Shown here piece after piece: positions 36,847-46,586 of a stretch of DNA of 64,000 nucleotides. Origin of the DNA: Brevibacillus parabrevis (GTDB taxonomy: Bacteria; Bacillota; Bacilli; Brevibacillales; Brevibacillaceae); contig NZ_RHHV01000005.1 in assembly GCF_003710905.1 (NCBI RefSeq), forward strand, positions 678,710 to 742,709. Direction: 5' to 3'. Below the pieces are notes generated by a model. It made no database searches, was not told where the DNA came from, and worked only from the letters and a program-made list of their open reading frames with translations. Position 1 is the first letter of the stretch. Each line of letters starts with the position of its first letter. The position numbers and the translations under genes were made by a program.

Positions 36847-36913
36847 CCTCACTTCCCGTCAAAAAAGTCTTGCCTCTTTCTTAGCGTATTAAGGAAAAGG
36901 GCGGGAAGTGAGG
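36847..36913 (-). promoter_or_regulatory. Leader hairpin that could mask the phosphohexomutase ribosome binding site
   Basis: On the minus strand CCTCACTTCCCG is followed 43 bases later by its exact reverse complement CGGGAAGTGAGG. The second arm contains the ribosome binding site AGTGAGG of the phosphohexomutase gene, six bases before its ATG. A transcript beginning upstream of 36913 could fold so that initiation is blocked. Confidence 0.55.
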
Positions 36914-36940
36914 GAGGAGCAAAAGATCATTCGCAAGAGA

Positions 36941-36996
36941 CAGGGCGGAGGCACATGCGAAAAACGAAGTTGCTTCAAGCGTCCAGCCCTGTTTTT
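36941..36996 (+). terminator. Terminator-like hairpin in the gmd leader
   Basis: CAGGGCGGAGGC and GCGTCCAGCCCTG pair with one bulge and one mismatch and are followed by TTTTT, about 70 bases upstream of gmd. No plus-strand gene ends nearby, so it may attenuate gmd transcription or be fortuitous. Confidence 0.4.
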
Positions 36997-37064
36997 GAAC
37001 GAATGCGCGCAGGGTGGCATATGCTTTTAACGATTGGGATTGGATCAGGCCAGGGGAGAGGTGA

Positions 37065-38036
<972 letters not shown>

Positions 38037-38064
38037 CGAAACAGCAGCGAGAAAATCATTAGTG

Positions 38065-38107
38065 ACACCCTATTTCTGGAAGCGCAAAAGAAAAGGGGTG
38101 TTTTTTT
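38065..38107 (+). terminator. Terminator after gmd
   Basis: ACACCCTATTTCT pairs with AGAAAAGGGGTGT (one mismatch, one wobble) and is followed by seven T residues. Confidence 0.8.
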
Positions 38108-38126
38108 GTTTGGGCAAAAACGAGTT

Positions 38127-38157
38127 AACCTATTAATGATTAAAAACAACCTATTAA
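38127..38157 (+). promoter_or_regulatory. Probable upstream activator site for the sigma-54 promoter
   Basis: The 10-mer AACCTATTAA occurs at 38127 and again at 38148, exactly 21 bases (two helical turns) apart; a weaker copy, AACCAGTTAC, is at 38170. The pair is centred about 120 bases upstream of the -24 element, a normal enhancer distance for sigma-54 activators. The likely ligand is the activator encoded at 41168-43243. Confidence 0.55.
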
Positions 38158-38260
38158 GCCTTGTATAACAACCAGTTACCCTCTGCTGCTCCCCGCTTTT
38201 TCACTCGCTACAGCGATAAACTTGCAGAAAATTCGGTTTTAACCCTGCCTTGCCAGTGGT

Positions 38261-38276
38261 TGGCACGCAACTTGCT
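38261..38276 (+). promoter_or_regulatory. Sigma-54 (SigL) -24/-12 promoter
   Basis: TGGCAC at 38261, five bases, then TTGCT at 38272 matches the sigma-54 consensus exactly. It lies 52 bases before the asparaginase ATG and is the only such match I found next to a gene start. Confidence 0.88.
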
Positions 38277-38327
38277 TTTGAGAAAAGTACAAACATTTCA
38301 ACTATCGCGTCAAAAGGAGACTTTGCT

Positions 38328-39353
38328 ATGAATGTAGTTGCTAACGTATACCGGGGAGAACAGGTGGAAAGCTCGCACCTTGGTCATATCGCCGTTGTGG
38401 ATGCTTCCGGAACTTTGCTGTATGCATTCGGAGATCCACACCGAATGACCTATGCCCGTTCAAGCATGAAGCCGTTGCAGGCGATTCCGGTCGTGGAGAC
38501 AGGCGCCGCTGATCATTACGGATTTGAGCCTGCCGATCTGTCGCTTTGCTGCGCCTCCCATAGCGGGGAGCCGCGCCATCGCACGCGCGCGCTCTCGATG
38601 CTGGAACGTGCGGGTCAACCGGAAGCGACCTTGCAATGCGGGACGCACGTGCCGCGTCACGAGGAGAGCTACAAAGAGCTGATCCGTCAGGGGAAACCGC
38701 TTACACCCGTATTTTCCAACTGCTCCGGTAAGCATTCGGGCATGATTGCAACCGCGACGTACATGGGAGAAGAGGTCGCCACCTATCACCTGCCAGAGCA
38801 TCCGGTGCAGCAGCGGATTCTCGATGTCGTGGAAGACATTACAGGCTATCCAAAAGAGAAGATCAACCTGGGAACAGACGGTTGCGGAGTGCCTGTTCAT
38901 CAACTGCCGCTCGCGAACTTCGCCTGGGCTTTTGCCAAGCTCGTTCGCCCGGAAGTGATCGCGAAGCCGGAGCGCCGCAAAGCGGTAGAGAGAATTACAG
39001 AAGCGATGACGGCTCATCCGGAAATGGTCGGGGGCGAAAATCGCTACTGCACCGATCTGATGAATGCTTTTGCCGGGCGCATCGTGGGCAAGGCGGGCGC
39101 TGAGTCTGTCTACTGTCTGGGTGACAGAAAAACAGGGCTGGGTATCGCAGTGAAGATCGAGGACGGCGGGCCACGCGCCATCAATCCGGTCGTAAACGAG
39201 GTGCTGCGCCAACTCGGGATCGGTACAGACGGCCCGCTGGAAGTGTTGGCACAATACACAAACCCGCCGATCACCAACATGAGCAATAGCGTCGTAGGCC
39301 GGATCGAAACGCCGTTTTTGCTGACGCAAACGAGCGTGTCACTGGGGGTATAA
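38328..39353 (+). CDS. Asparaginase (rhizobial-type, asparaginase II family)
   Basis: A 341-residue cytoplasmic enzyme of the Pfam Asparaginase_II type (Rhizobium etli AnsA-like), unrelated to E. coli AnsA/AnsB. Features include YARSSMKPLQAIPVVETGA, SLCCASHSGEPRHR, CGTHVPRHEE, SNCSGKHSGMIAT, LGTDGCGVPVHQLPL and TDLMNAFAGRIVGKAGAE. It hydrolyses asparagine to aspartate and ammonia. The ATG at 38328 is eight bases after AAAGGAG. It is first in a sigma-54 operon with peptide uptake and peptidase genes, which suits nitrogen or carbon scavenging. Confidence 0.9.
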   Translation: MNVVANVYRGEQVESSHLGHIAVVDASGTLLYAFGDPHRMTYARSSMKPLQAIPVVETGAADHYGFEPADLSLCCASHSGEPRHRTRALSMLERAGQPEATLQCGTHVPRHEESYKELIRQGKPLTPVFSNCSGKHSGMIATATYMGEEVATYHLPEHPVQQRILDVVEDITGYPKEKINLGTDGCGVPVHQLPLANFAWAFAKLVRPEVIAKPERRKAVERITEAMTAHPEMVGGENRYCTDLMNAFAGRIVGKAGAESVYCLGDRKTGLGIAVKIEDGGPRAINPVVNEVLRQLGIGTDGPLEVLAQYTNPPITNMSNSVVGRIETPFLLTQTSVSLGV

Positions 39354-39422
39354 GCGGCAGCTACCTTTCGTTGCCGTTTATCTATAAAGATTTTTTCAAA
39401 AGAAGAAGGGGGTCACAAAAAA

Positions 39423-41093
39423 ATGAAGTTGCACAAAGGATGGAAGCTGCTCAGCACTGCCGCCCTGGTCGCGGTTTTGGCCGTGACAGGATGTAGCCAG
39501 TCGGCTGCTCCGACGAAGCAAGGCGAGGGAACACCAGCCGGACAGCCAGCAGGCGACTCTGGTGGACAAGCAGATCCGGCAGCAAGACTGAAGCTCAACC
39601 TGAAGACCGAGCCACCGTCCCTCGATCCGCCAAAAGGCTTTGACAGCACGTCCAATGAGGTGCTCAATGCGACGATGGAAGGTTTGGCCCGTCTCGACAA
39701 AGACCACAAGCCGCAGCCTGCCATGGCGGAAAAATGGTCGGTGAGCGAGGATGGAAAAACGTACACCTTTACGCTGCGCGACAGCAAGTGGTCCAATGGC
39801 GATCCGGTAACGGCGCAAGACTTTGAATTTGCTTTCAAGCGCATCGTCGATCCGAACAACGCGTTCCCGTCCGCTTTCCTCGCCTACTACATCGAGGGAG
39901 CAGAGGAGTTCAACAAAGGAACCGGCACCGCAGACGGCGTGAAGGTAAAAGCGGTCGATGAAAAGACGCTGGAAGTACATCTCAAGGCGCCAGCAGGCTT
40001 TTTCCTGCACATCATCACGCAGCCTACGTTCTTCCCCGTGAATAAAAAAGTGGTGGAAAGCAATCCGAAGTGGGCAGAAAATGCGTCGAGCATCGTCACA
40101 AACGGTCCTTTCAAAATGGAAGACTGGGTGCATGACCAATCTGTCAAACTCGTGAAAAACGATGGCTACTGGGATCGCGACTCCGTCAAATTTGCCGGAA
40201 TCGACTGGGTGATGGTCAACGACGAAAATACACAGTATCAAATGTACTCCACCGCACAACTGGACATGATCCAGACCGTACCGAACGACTTGAAGAAAAA
40301 GCTGATCGACTCCGGAGAGGCCAAAGTCGAATCCGAAGCGGCGATTTACTACTACCGGATGAACACGCAGATGCCTCCGTTTACGAACGCCAACATCCGC
40401 AAAGCGTTTGCGCTGGCGATCGACCGCCAAACGCTGATCGACAACGTGGTACAAGGCAAGCAGGCTCCTGCACTGGCGCACGTGCCATTCGGCTTCCCGG
40501 AACCGGAAGGCGGCGACTTCCGCGAGAAGGGCGGAGACTTCATCAAAGACAACGACATCGAGCAGGCAAAAGCTTTGCTGAAAAAAGGAATGGAAGAGGA
40601 AGGCTGGACAACCTTGCCGCCTGTAACCATGACGTACAACACAAGTGACGCCCACAAAGCGATCGCGCAAGTTTTGCAAGAGATGTACAAGAAAAACCTC
40701 GGGGTAGACGTGAAGCTGGAGAACAAGGAATGGAAAGTGTTCCTGGAAGAACAGCGCGGCCGCAAGCTGCAATTCTCCCGTTCCACCATCCCGGCTGACT
40801 ACGGCGATCCGGTCAACTATCTGGAGCTGTTCGTCACCGATCACCCGGGCAACCGCATCAATTACAGCAACAAAGAGTACGACGCGCTGGTCGAAAAAAT
40901 TCGCAACACCGCAAACGAAACCGAGCGCTTCAAGCTGATGCACGATGCAGAAAAAATCTTTATGGAAGACATGCCGCTGGTGCCGATCTACTTCAGCACC
41001 AAAGTGTTCATGGATCAGCCAAACATCAAGGGCATCATTCGCCATCCGGTCGGAACTCTCGACTACAAATGGGTAGAGATCGGGAAGAAATAG
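39423..41093 (+). CDS. oppA: Peptide ABC transporter substrate-binding lipoprotein
   Basis: A 556-residue SBP_bac_5 protein. The lipobox AVTGC places lipidated Cys24 after a short signal peptide; an acidic/Gly/Pro linker follows, then LNLKTEPPSLDPPKGFDSTS, PAMAEKWSVSEDGKTYTFTL and FAFKRIVDPN. OppA/DppA proteins capture extracellular oligo- or dipeptides at the membrane face. GGGGGT lies upstream of the ATG at a somewhat long spacing. A strong stem-loop without a T run follows and probably tunes its mRNA level. Peptide length preference is not predictable. Confidence 0.92.
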   Translation: MKLHKGWKLLSTAALVAVLAVTGCSQSAAPTKQGEGTPAGQPAGDSGGQADPAARLKLNLKTEPPSLDPPKGFDSTSNEVLNATMEGLARLDKDHKPQPAMAEKWSVSEDGKTYTFTLRDSKWSNGDPVTAQDFEFAFKRIVDPNNAFPSAFLAYYIEGAEEFNKGTGTADGVKVKAVDEKTLEVHLKAPAGFFLHIITQPTFFPVNKKVVESNPKWAENASSIVTNGPFKMEDWVHDQSVKLVKNDGYWDRDSVKFAGIDWVMVNDENTQYQMYSTAQLDMIQTVPNDLKKKLIDSGEAKVESEAAIYYYRMNTQMPPFTNANIRKAFALAIDRQTLIDNVVQGKQAPALAHVPFGFPEPEGGDFREKGGDFIKDNDIEQAKALLKKGMEEEGWTTLPPVTMTYNTSDAHKAIAQVLQEMYKKNLGVDVKLENKEWKVFLEEQRGRKLQFSRSTIPADYGDPVNYLELFVTDHPGNRINYSNKEYDALVEKIRNTANETERFKLMHDAEKIFMEDMPLVPIYFSTKVFMDQPNIKGIIRHPVGTLDYKWVEIGKK

Positions 41094-41103
41094 TAGAATA
41101 GAC

Positions 41104-41143
41104 GAAGACAAGAGCGCAAGGGCAGCTTTGTGCTCTTGTCTTC
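41104..41143 (+). other. Intercistronic stem-loop after oppA
   Basis: A perfect 12-bp stem GAAGACAAGAGC/GCTCTTGTCTTC with a 16-base loop lies between the binding-protein gene and the regulator gene. No T tract follows. Such structures often protect the upstream mRNA so that the binding protein is made in excess. Confidence 0.7.
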
Positions 41144-41167
41144 ACACTACATCTGGAGCGAGTGTCC

Positions 41168-43243
41168 ATGCCGAAAAAAACAATTACGTTCATCGCGAGA
41201 ATGGACGAATTTTTGCAATCCGTGGTCAGTCAATGCCACGAACTGGGGATATCTGAAGACATTCACGTGGAAGCGATCCGAGTGGACCAGCTTCCGTTTC
41301 GACCGATTACGCCGGGGGCGCTGGTGGTTTTGTCCACGAAAAGCATCGTCTCGCTTGTCGAGCCGTATTTGCCTGGCGATGCGAGCATTCTCGTTGCCAA
41401 GCGGATGCTGCCGTATCACAATTTGCGCGGCATGCTGGAGATTCCGAAAGGCGTCAAAGTGCTTTTGGTAAGCGATACCAAAGAAACCGCAGAGGAAAAC
41501 GTGGATTTGCTGCGGGCGTCCAGCATGGATTTTGAGTTGTATCCGTACTATCCCGGAGCGGACTATCCGTCCGATATTGAAATTGCAGTTACGCCTGGCG
41601 AGCCTGAACATGTTCCGCCCGGCATTCGCAAAGTAGTCGACATCGGTTACCGCGTCATTGATTTATCGACCTGGATGGCGATCTACTCGCATTTTGGCAG
41701 TGGAAATTTCCAAAAGGTGACGGCGAGAGCGATGCAATCGTTGATTTACGTCACGAAAGAGCTGAACAACGAGATTCAGCACGCGCACCTTTTGAGCAAA
41801 TACTTGGAAGCCATCGTCAACCGGATCGAGGATGCGATCATTGCGTTTGATGAGAAGGAATGGATTCGCTTCGTCAATCAAAAGGCAATCGAATCGTTGC
41901 ATCTGGAGGGCAGGCAAGTGGTCGGAGAGCGTGCAGCCGACTGTCTTCCGCCGGACTTTTACGAGTTGATCCGGCAGTGTGAAGAGAATGAGGACGTTTT
42001 GGTAGATTGGGCGAACAAAACCTACTTTTTCCGCAAGATGCACATTGTCATGGAGGGCAGCTTTCTCGGAAGCTTGCTGTTGTTCCGCAAGGCGGCGGAG
42101 ATCGAAAAGCTGGAGCACGACTACCGCATGCGCCTGTACAGCAAGGGGCTGGTTGCCAAATACCATTTTGATGATATCTACGGAGAAAGTCCTTCTGTGC
42201 AAAAAGTGATCCAGATTGCCAAGAAAATGGCCAGAAGCAATTCGACGGTGCTTTTGTTAGGCGAGACAGGAACAGGGAAGGAATTGCTCGCCCAGGCTAT
42301 CCACAATGCCTCTCCGCGCAGGCGAGAGCCGTTTGTCGGCGTCAACTTCGCGGCTATCTCCGAATCGCTGTTGGAGAGCGAGCTTTTTGGTTACGAGGAA
42401 GGGGCGTTTACAGGGGCGCGAAAAGGCGGCCACATCGGCTGGTTCGAGCTTGCCCACAAAGGAACGATTTTTCTCGACGAGATTGGCGACGCCAGTGGCG
42501 CGATTCAAAATCGGCTGCTCCGGGTGTTGCAGGAGCGGCAAATCATGCGGGTGGGGGGCAACAAGGTCATTCCGACGGACATCCGCGTGGTCGCTGCCAC
42601 CAATCAGGATTTGCAAAAGATGGTGACAGAAGGCTCTTTTCGCGCTGATCTGTACTATCGGCTGAACATCTTGCCGATTCACCTGCCGCCACTTCGCAAA
42701 CGCCGGGAGGACATCCCGTGGCTCGCGCAGCAATTCGTGAAAAAATACTCGCTCGATTTGCGGCGTCCGCCTTTTACCTTGACCAGCGAGGCGATGAAGG
42801 CGCTGATGAACTACGATTGGCCGGGGAATATCCGCGAGCTGGAAAACGTCATCGAGTATTTGGCGCACGTCGCAGAGGAAGAGGCGTACGTGTATCAGTT
42901 GCCGTTTTGGAACGAGGCACCGGAAATGCCGCTTGTATCAGACGGGCAGGAAGAACGGTTTGAGTCGATCGCAAGCGAATACGTCAAGCGAGGCTTTTTG
43001 GAGGAGGTTTTCGCGATTTTGCAGGAGCTTGGAGCCGGGAGCGGCGGTCGCTACTCCTTGATGGAACAGCTTGGCGAGCGCGACGTGGCGATTTCGTCGC
43101 AGCAGTTGCGTTACCGTTTGAAACTGATGCAGCAAGATGAACTGATCCATGTGGGAAAAGGCAGACAAGGAAGTCATATTTCTGCGAAGGGAGAAGCGTT
43201 TCTGAGATTCCTTGCGCAGAGGAAAGCAGGTGGACACAGATGA
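41168..43243 (+). CDS. Sigma-54-dependent transcriptional activator with PrpR_N sensory domain
   Basis: A 691-residue enhancer-binding protein. The N-terminal 170 residues resemble PrpR_N domains (ITFIARMDEFLQSVVSQC, GVKVLLVSDTKETAEEN), followed by a PAS domain (about 205-300, IEDAIIAFDEKEWIRFVN). The AAA+ domain has Walker A GETGTGKE (about 365-372) and the sigma-54-contacting loop GAFTGA (412-417), plus GTIFLDEIGD and a WPGNIRELENV motif. The C-terminus lacks a classical Fis-type helix and instead looks like a winged helix (SQQLRYRLKLMQQDELIHVG). The ATG at 41168 is nine bases after TGGAG. It most likely activates the sigma-54 promoter at 38261 in response to a small ligand. The pepV start overlaps its stop. 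Confidence 0.9.
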   Translation: MPKKTITFIARMDEFLQSVVSQCHELGISEDIHVEAIRVDQLPFRPITPGALVVLSTKSIVSLVEPYLPGDASILVAKRMLPYHNLRGMLEIPKGVKVLLVSDTKETAEENVDLLRASSMDFELYPYYPGADYPSDIEIAVTPGEPEHVPPGIRKVVDIGYRVIDLSTWMAIYSHFGSGNFQKVTARAMQSLIYVTKELNNEIQHAHLLSKYLEAIVNRIEDAIIAFDEKEWIRFVNQKAIESLHLEGRQVVGERAADCLPPDFYELIRQCEENEDVLVDWANKTYFFRKMHIVMEGSFLGSLLLFRKAAEIEKLEHDYRMRLYSKGLVAKYHFDDIYGESPSVQKVIQIAKKMARSNSTVLLLGETGTGKELLAQAIHNASPRRREPFVGVNFAAISESLLESELFGYEEGAFTGARKGGHIGWFELAHKGTIFLDEIGDASGAIQNRLLRVLQERQIMRVGGNKVIPTDIRVVAATNQDLQKMVTEGSFRADLYYRLNILPIHLPPLRKRREDIPWLAQQFVKKYSLDLRRPPFTLTSEAMKALMNYDWPGNIRELENVIEYLAHVAEEEAYVYQLPFWNEAPEMPLVSDGQEERFESIASEYVKRGFLEEVFAILQELGAGSGGRYSLMEQLGERDVAISSQQLRYRLKLMQQDELIHVGKGRQGSHISAKGEAFLRFLAQRKAGGHR

Positions 43244-44676
43244 GCGAATATTGGAAGAAGCAAGCTCTCCTGCAAAAAGAAGCGTTCGTGGACGAGCTGG
43301 TGGCGTTTCTTTCCATTAACAGTATCGAGGACATGACGACTGCGACGGAGGGCAAGCCGTTCGGACAAGGTGTCGCGGCCGCACTGGAAGCGATGCTTGA
43401 GCGCGGACAGCAGGATGGGTTTGCGACGAAAAACCTCGACGGCTACGCAGGAACGATCGAGTATGGCGACGGCGAAGAAGAGATCGGGGTGCTCGTCCAC
43501 ATCGACGTCGTGACGGTCGGAGAAGGCTGGACGACGCCTCCTTTTGAGCCGACGATTCGCGATGGGCGCATGTATGCCAGAGGAGCGCTCGACGACAAGG
43601 GACCGGCTCTTGCTGCTTACTATGCGCTCAGGCTGGTGAGAGACTCCGGGCTTGCTCTCTCCAAAAAGGTGCGTTTGATCATCGGAACTGATGAAGAAAG
43701 CGGCTGGCTGTGCATGAAGCATTTTGCCGAGCATGACCGGGTGCCGCCTGTCGGCTTTTCGCCAGATTCGGCTTTTCCGATGATTCATGCGGAAAAAGGC
43801 CAGATCAACCCGACGCTGACGATCGCTCCGACACAGCGGGGCGCGGGCGCAGACCGGGGCTGGACGTTGCTTTCCTTTGTTTCCGGCGATCAGGGCAACA
43901 GTGTGCCGGACAAGGCGGAAGCGGTTGTCGAGCTGGGCGCACAAGCGAAAGCGAAGTTCGACTTCGCGCAGCTCGCTGCCGAGTGGGATGCCTTTTTGCA
44001 GGCAATGGGAACGAGCGGGCGGATCGAGCAAGTCGATTCAGACAAGCTGACATTCACCCTGGCGGGCAAGCCCGCACACGGAATGGCTCCACACGAGGGC
44101 GTGAATGCGGGAACGATGCTTGCCTGTTTTTTGCGGGAAAAATCGTTTGAAGGTTCAGGATCTTCGTTTCTTTCGCTCTTGTCAGATATTGTTCACGAAG
44201 ATTATTACGGGCACGAGCTTCATCTGGCTTGCGAGGACGAAGTATCCGGCAAGCTGACTGTCAATGCGGGAATTTTGCGCTACAGCGAAACGGACGGGGG
44301 AAGCGTTCGGCTGAACATCCGCTATCCTGCGACGATTTCCTGTGAGGAGTACGTGGAAAAGCTGAGGACGCGCGTGGCGGAGCTGGGCTGGACAATCGCC
44401 AGTCTGCGCACGTCGAAGTCGCATTACGTTCCGGCCGATCATCCTGTCATTCAGACGTTGTCCAAGGTGTACGAGGAGCATACGGGCGAGCCGACTGCCC
44501 TGCTGTCATCCGGCGGTGCGACCTACGCCAAAATCATGCCGTACGGAGTCGCTTACGGGCCGCTTTTTCCAGGCAAGGAATCGACGGCGCACCTGGTGGA
44601 CGAATATGTGGAAATCGACGACCTGCTGCGGGCGATGGCGATTTACGCCCACGCCATCTACGAGCTGGCCAAATAA
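43240..44676 (+). CDS. pepV: M20 dipeptidase, PepV type
   Basis: A 478-residue zinc dipeptidase of the PepV group. It shows VLVHIDVVTVGEGW, the metal/bridging segment YARGALDDKGPALAAYYALRLVRD, the catalytic GTDEESGWLCMKHF and a dimerisation insert before GKPAHGMAPHEG. PepV enzymes split a wide range of dipeptides in the cytoplasm, the natural next step after import by the co-encoded Opp transporter. The start overlaps the activator stop by four bases (ATGA). Confidence 0.92.
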   Translation: MSEYWKKQALLQKEAFVDELVAFLSINSIEDMTTATEGKPFGQGVAAALEAMLERGQQDGFATKNLDGYAGTIEYGDGEEEIGVLVHIDVVTVGEGWTTPPFEPTIRDGRMYARGALDDKGPALAAYYALRLVRDSGLALSKKVRLIIGTDEESGWLCMKHFAEHDRVPPVGFSPDSAFPMIHAEKGQINPTLTIAPTQRGAGADRGWTLLSFVSGDQGNSVPDKAEAVVELGAQAKAKFDFAQLAAEWDAFLQAMGTSGRIEQVDSDKLTFTLAGKPAHGMAPHEGVNAGTMLACFLREKSFEGSGSSFLSLLSDIVHEDYYGHELHLACEDEVSGKLTVNAGILRYSETDGGSVRLNIRYPATISCEEYVEKLRTRVAELGWTIASLRTSKSHYVPADHPVIQTLSKVYEEHTGEPTALLSSGGATYAKIMPYGVAYGPLFPGKESTAHLVDEYVEIDDLLRAMAIYAHAIYELAK

Positions 44677-44691
44677 ACGAGGAGGAACTTC

Positions 44692-45624
44692 ATGTCAAAC
44701 TACCTGGTGAAACGCGTTTTGATGATGATCGTCACGCTGTGGATCATCGTGACGCTGACTTTTTCCTTGATGCATGCCATTCCGGGAAATCCGTTCGCCT
44801 CCGAGTCGGATCAGCTGCCGGAGCAAATTTTGAACAACTTGCGGGCCAAGTACAACCTCGATCAACCGCTGCCCGTCCAGTACGTGCTCTACTTGAAAAA
44901 TTTGTTGCTGCTCGACCTCGGCCCGTCCATCAAATCAGACTCGCGCGGCGTCAACGACATGATTTCCGACGGCTTCGGCGCGTCCGCCTGGCTGGGGGCG
45001 CAAGCGATTGCGATCGCTCTGGTGTTCGGGATCACGTTTGGTATCGTGGCAGCGCTCAACCGCAATAAATGGCTGGACTATGTCGCGATGGCGCTGGCCG
45101 TTCTCGGGGTAGCGATTCCGAGCTTCATTATGGCTCCGTTGCTGATCAACTTTTTTGCGATCAAGGTGTCGATTTTTCCGGTGGCGACGTGGGGTACATG
45201 GATGCACACAGTGCTGCCGTCACTCGCTCTCGCCTTCGGTCCGGTCGCCATCATCACGCGGTATATGCGGGCCAGCATGATTGAAGTGATGAATCAAAAC
45301 TACATTCGCACGGCCGAGGCAAAAGGCATTCCGATGTTTTTGGTCGTGTTGCGCCACGGCATTCGCAACGCGATTTTGCCTGTCGTGACGTTTCTCGGTC
45401 CACTGATCGCCTCGCTGATCACGGGAACGTTTGTCGTCGAGAAAATTTTCGCGATTCCCGGCATCGGCAAATACTTCGTGGACGGTATTTTCAACCGTGA
45501 TTATCCCGTTATTTTGGGTACGACGATTTTTTACAGCGCCATTTTGATCGTGACCATTTTCCTGATCGATATCGCGTATACGCTGATCGACCCGAGAATC
45601 AAGCTGACCAACAAGGAGAGATAG
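44692..45624 (+). CDS. oppB: Peptide ABC transporter permease (OppB/DppB)
   Basis: A 310-residue permease with six predicted transmembrane segments and the N-terminal family pattern MSNYLVKRVLMMIVTLWIIV, HAIPGNPF and LDQPLPVQYVLYL. The EAA loop (EAKGIPMFLVVLRHGIRNA) contacts the ATPases. GGAGG lies seven bases before the ATG. It forms the channel with OppC. Confidence 0.94.
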   Translation: MSNYLVKRVLMMIVTLWIIVTLTFSLMHAIPGNPFASESDQLPEQILNNLRAKYNLDQPLPVQYVLYLKNLLLLDLGPSIKSDSRGVNDMISDGFGASAWLGAQAIAIALVFGITFGIVAALNRNKWLDYVAMALAVLGVAIPSFIMAPLLINFFAIKVSIFPVATWGTWMHTVLPSLALAFGPVAIITRYMRASMIEVMNQNYIRTAEAKGIPMFLVVLRHGIRNAILPVVTFLGPLIASLITGTFVVEKIFAIPGIGKYFVDGIFNRDYPVILGTTIFYSAILIVTIFLIDIAYTLIDPRIKLTNKER

Positions 45625-45627
45625 CCT

Positions 45628-46569
45628 GTGGCGATGGAACATAGAGTAGACCCGTTATTTCAGCCGCTGTCCAAAAAAGGGCAGGCCAACGTCATTTCCC
45701 GGCCGAGCCTGAGCAATGGACAGCAAGTGATTCGCAAGTTGGCAAAAAACAAGCTGGCGATGCTCGGTTTGTTCATCATCACGGCACTGGTCGCGATGGC
45801 GATTATCGGACCGAACCTCGTGCCTTACAGTTACTCGGATCAGAGCCTGTTGACGAAAAATCAGGAAGTGTCGTCCGAGCACTGGTTTGGAACTGACGAG
45901 CTTGGCCGGGACATGTTTGCCAGAACGTGGTACGGCGCGAGAATTTCGTTGACCATCGGGGTGGTGGCGGCGCTCATCGACCTGGTGATCGGCGTAACTG
46001 TCGGCGGCATCGCTGGCTACATGGCAGGGCGCGGCAAGCGGGGGGATCGGATCGATACGATTATCATGCGCGTGATTGAAGTGTTGTACGGCTTGCCGTA
46101 CTTGCTGGTCGTGATCTTGCTGATGGTCGTCATGGAGCCGGGCATATTGACGATTATTATTGCGCTGTCCGCTACGGGCTGGGTCGGCATGGCGCGGCTG
46201 GTGCGCGGACAAATTTTGCAGTTGAAAAACCAGGAGTTCATTTTGGCTGCGCAAGTGCTGGGAGCCAAATTCAACCGGATTTTGCTCAAACATCTGATCC
46301 CGAATACATTCGGCGTCATTATTGTCAATTTGACGTTTACGATTCCGTCCGCGATTTTTGCCGAGTCGTTCCTGAGCTTTCTCGGACTCGGCGTGCAAGC
46401 GCCTGTGGCGAGCTGGGGAACGATGACGAACGACGCTCTTGGCGTTATTTTGACCGGAGACTGGTGGCGGCTGTTTTTCCCGGCGCTCATGATCTCGCTG
46501 ACGATGTTCGCTTTTAACGTATTTGGAGACGGTTTGCAGGATGCGCTTGACCCGCGCCTGCGCGACTGA
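45628..46569 (+). CDS. oppC: Peptide ABC transporter permease (OppC/DppC)
   Basis: A 313-residue permease with the OppC N-terminal segment (LAKNKLAMLGLFIITALVAM), HWFGTDELGRDMFARTWYGARISL, and the EAA loop AAQVLGAKFNRILLKHLIPN. The start is a GTG nine bases after AAGGAG; an ATG six bases later is possible. Its stop TGA immediately precedes the oppD ribosome binding site. Confidence 0.94.
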   Translation: MAMEHRVDPLFQPLSKKGQANVISRPSLSNGQQVIRKLAKNKLAMLGLFIITALVAMAIIGPNLVPYSYSDQSLLTKNQEVSSEHWFGTDELGRDMFARTWYGARISLTIGVVAALIDLVIGVTVGGIAGYMAGRGKRGDRIDTIIMRVIEVLYGLPYLLVVILLMVVMEPGILTIIIALSATGWVGMARLVRGQILQLKNQEFILAAQVLGAKFNRILLKHLIPNTFGVIIVNLTFTIPSAIFAESFLSFLGLGVQAPVASWGTMTNDALGVILTGDWWRLFFPALMISLTMFAFNVFGDGLQDALDPRLRD

Positions 46570-46586
46570 TGGGGGAGAGGGAGAAA

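Noticed and set aside
39355..39380. Weak hairpin between asparaginase and oppA as a terminator
   Set aside because: The stem CGGCA/TGCCG is only five pairs with a poor T run, and no promoter was seen before oppA, so read-through is more likely.
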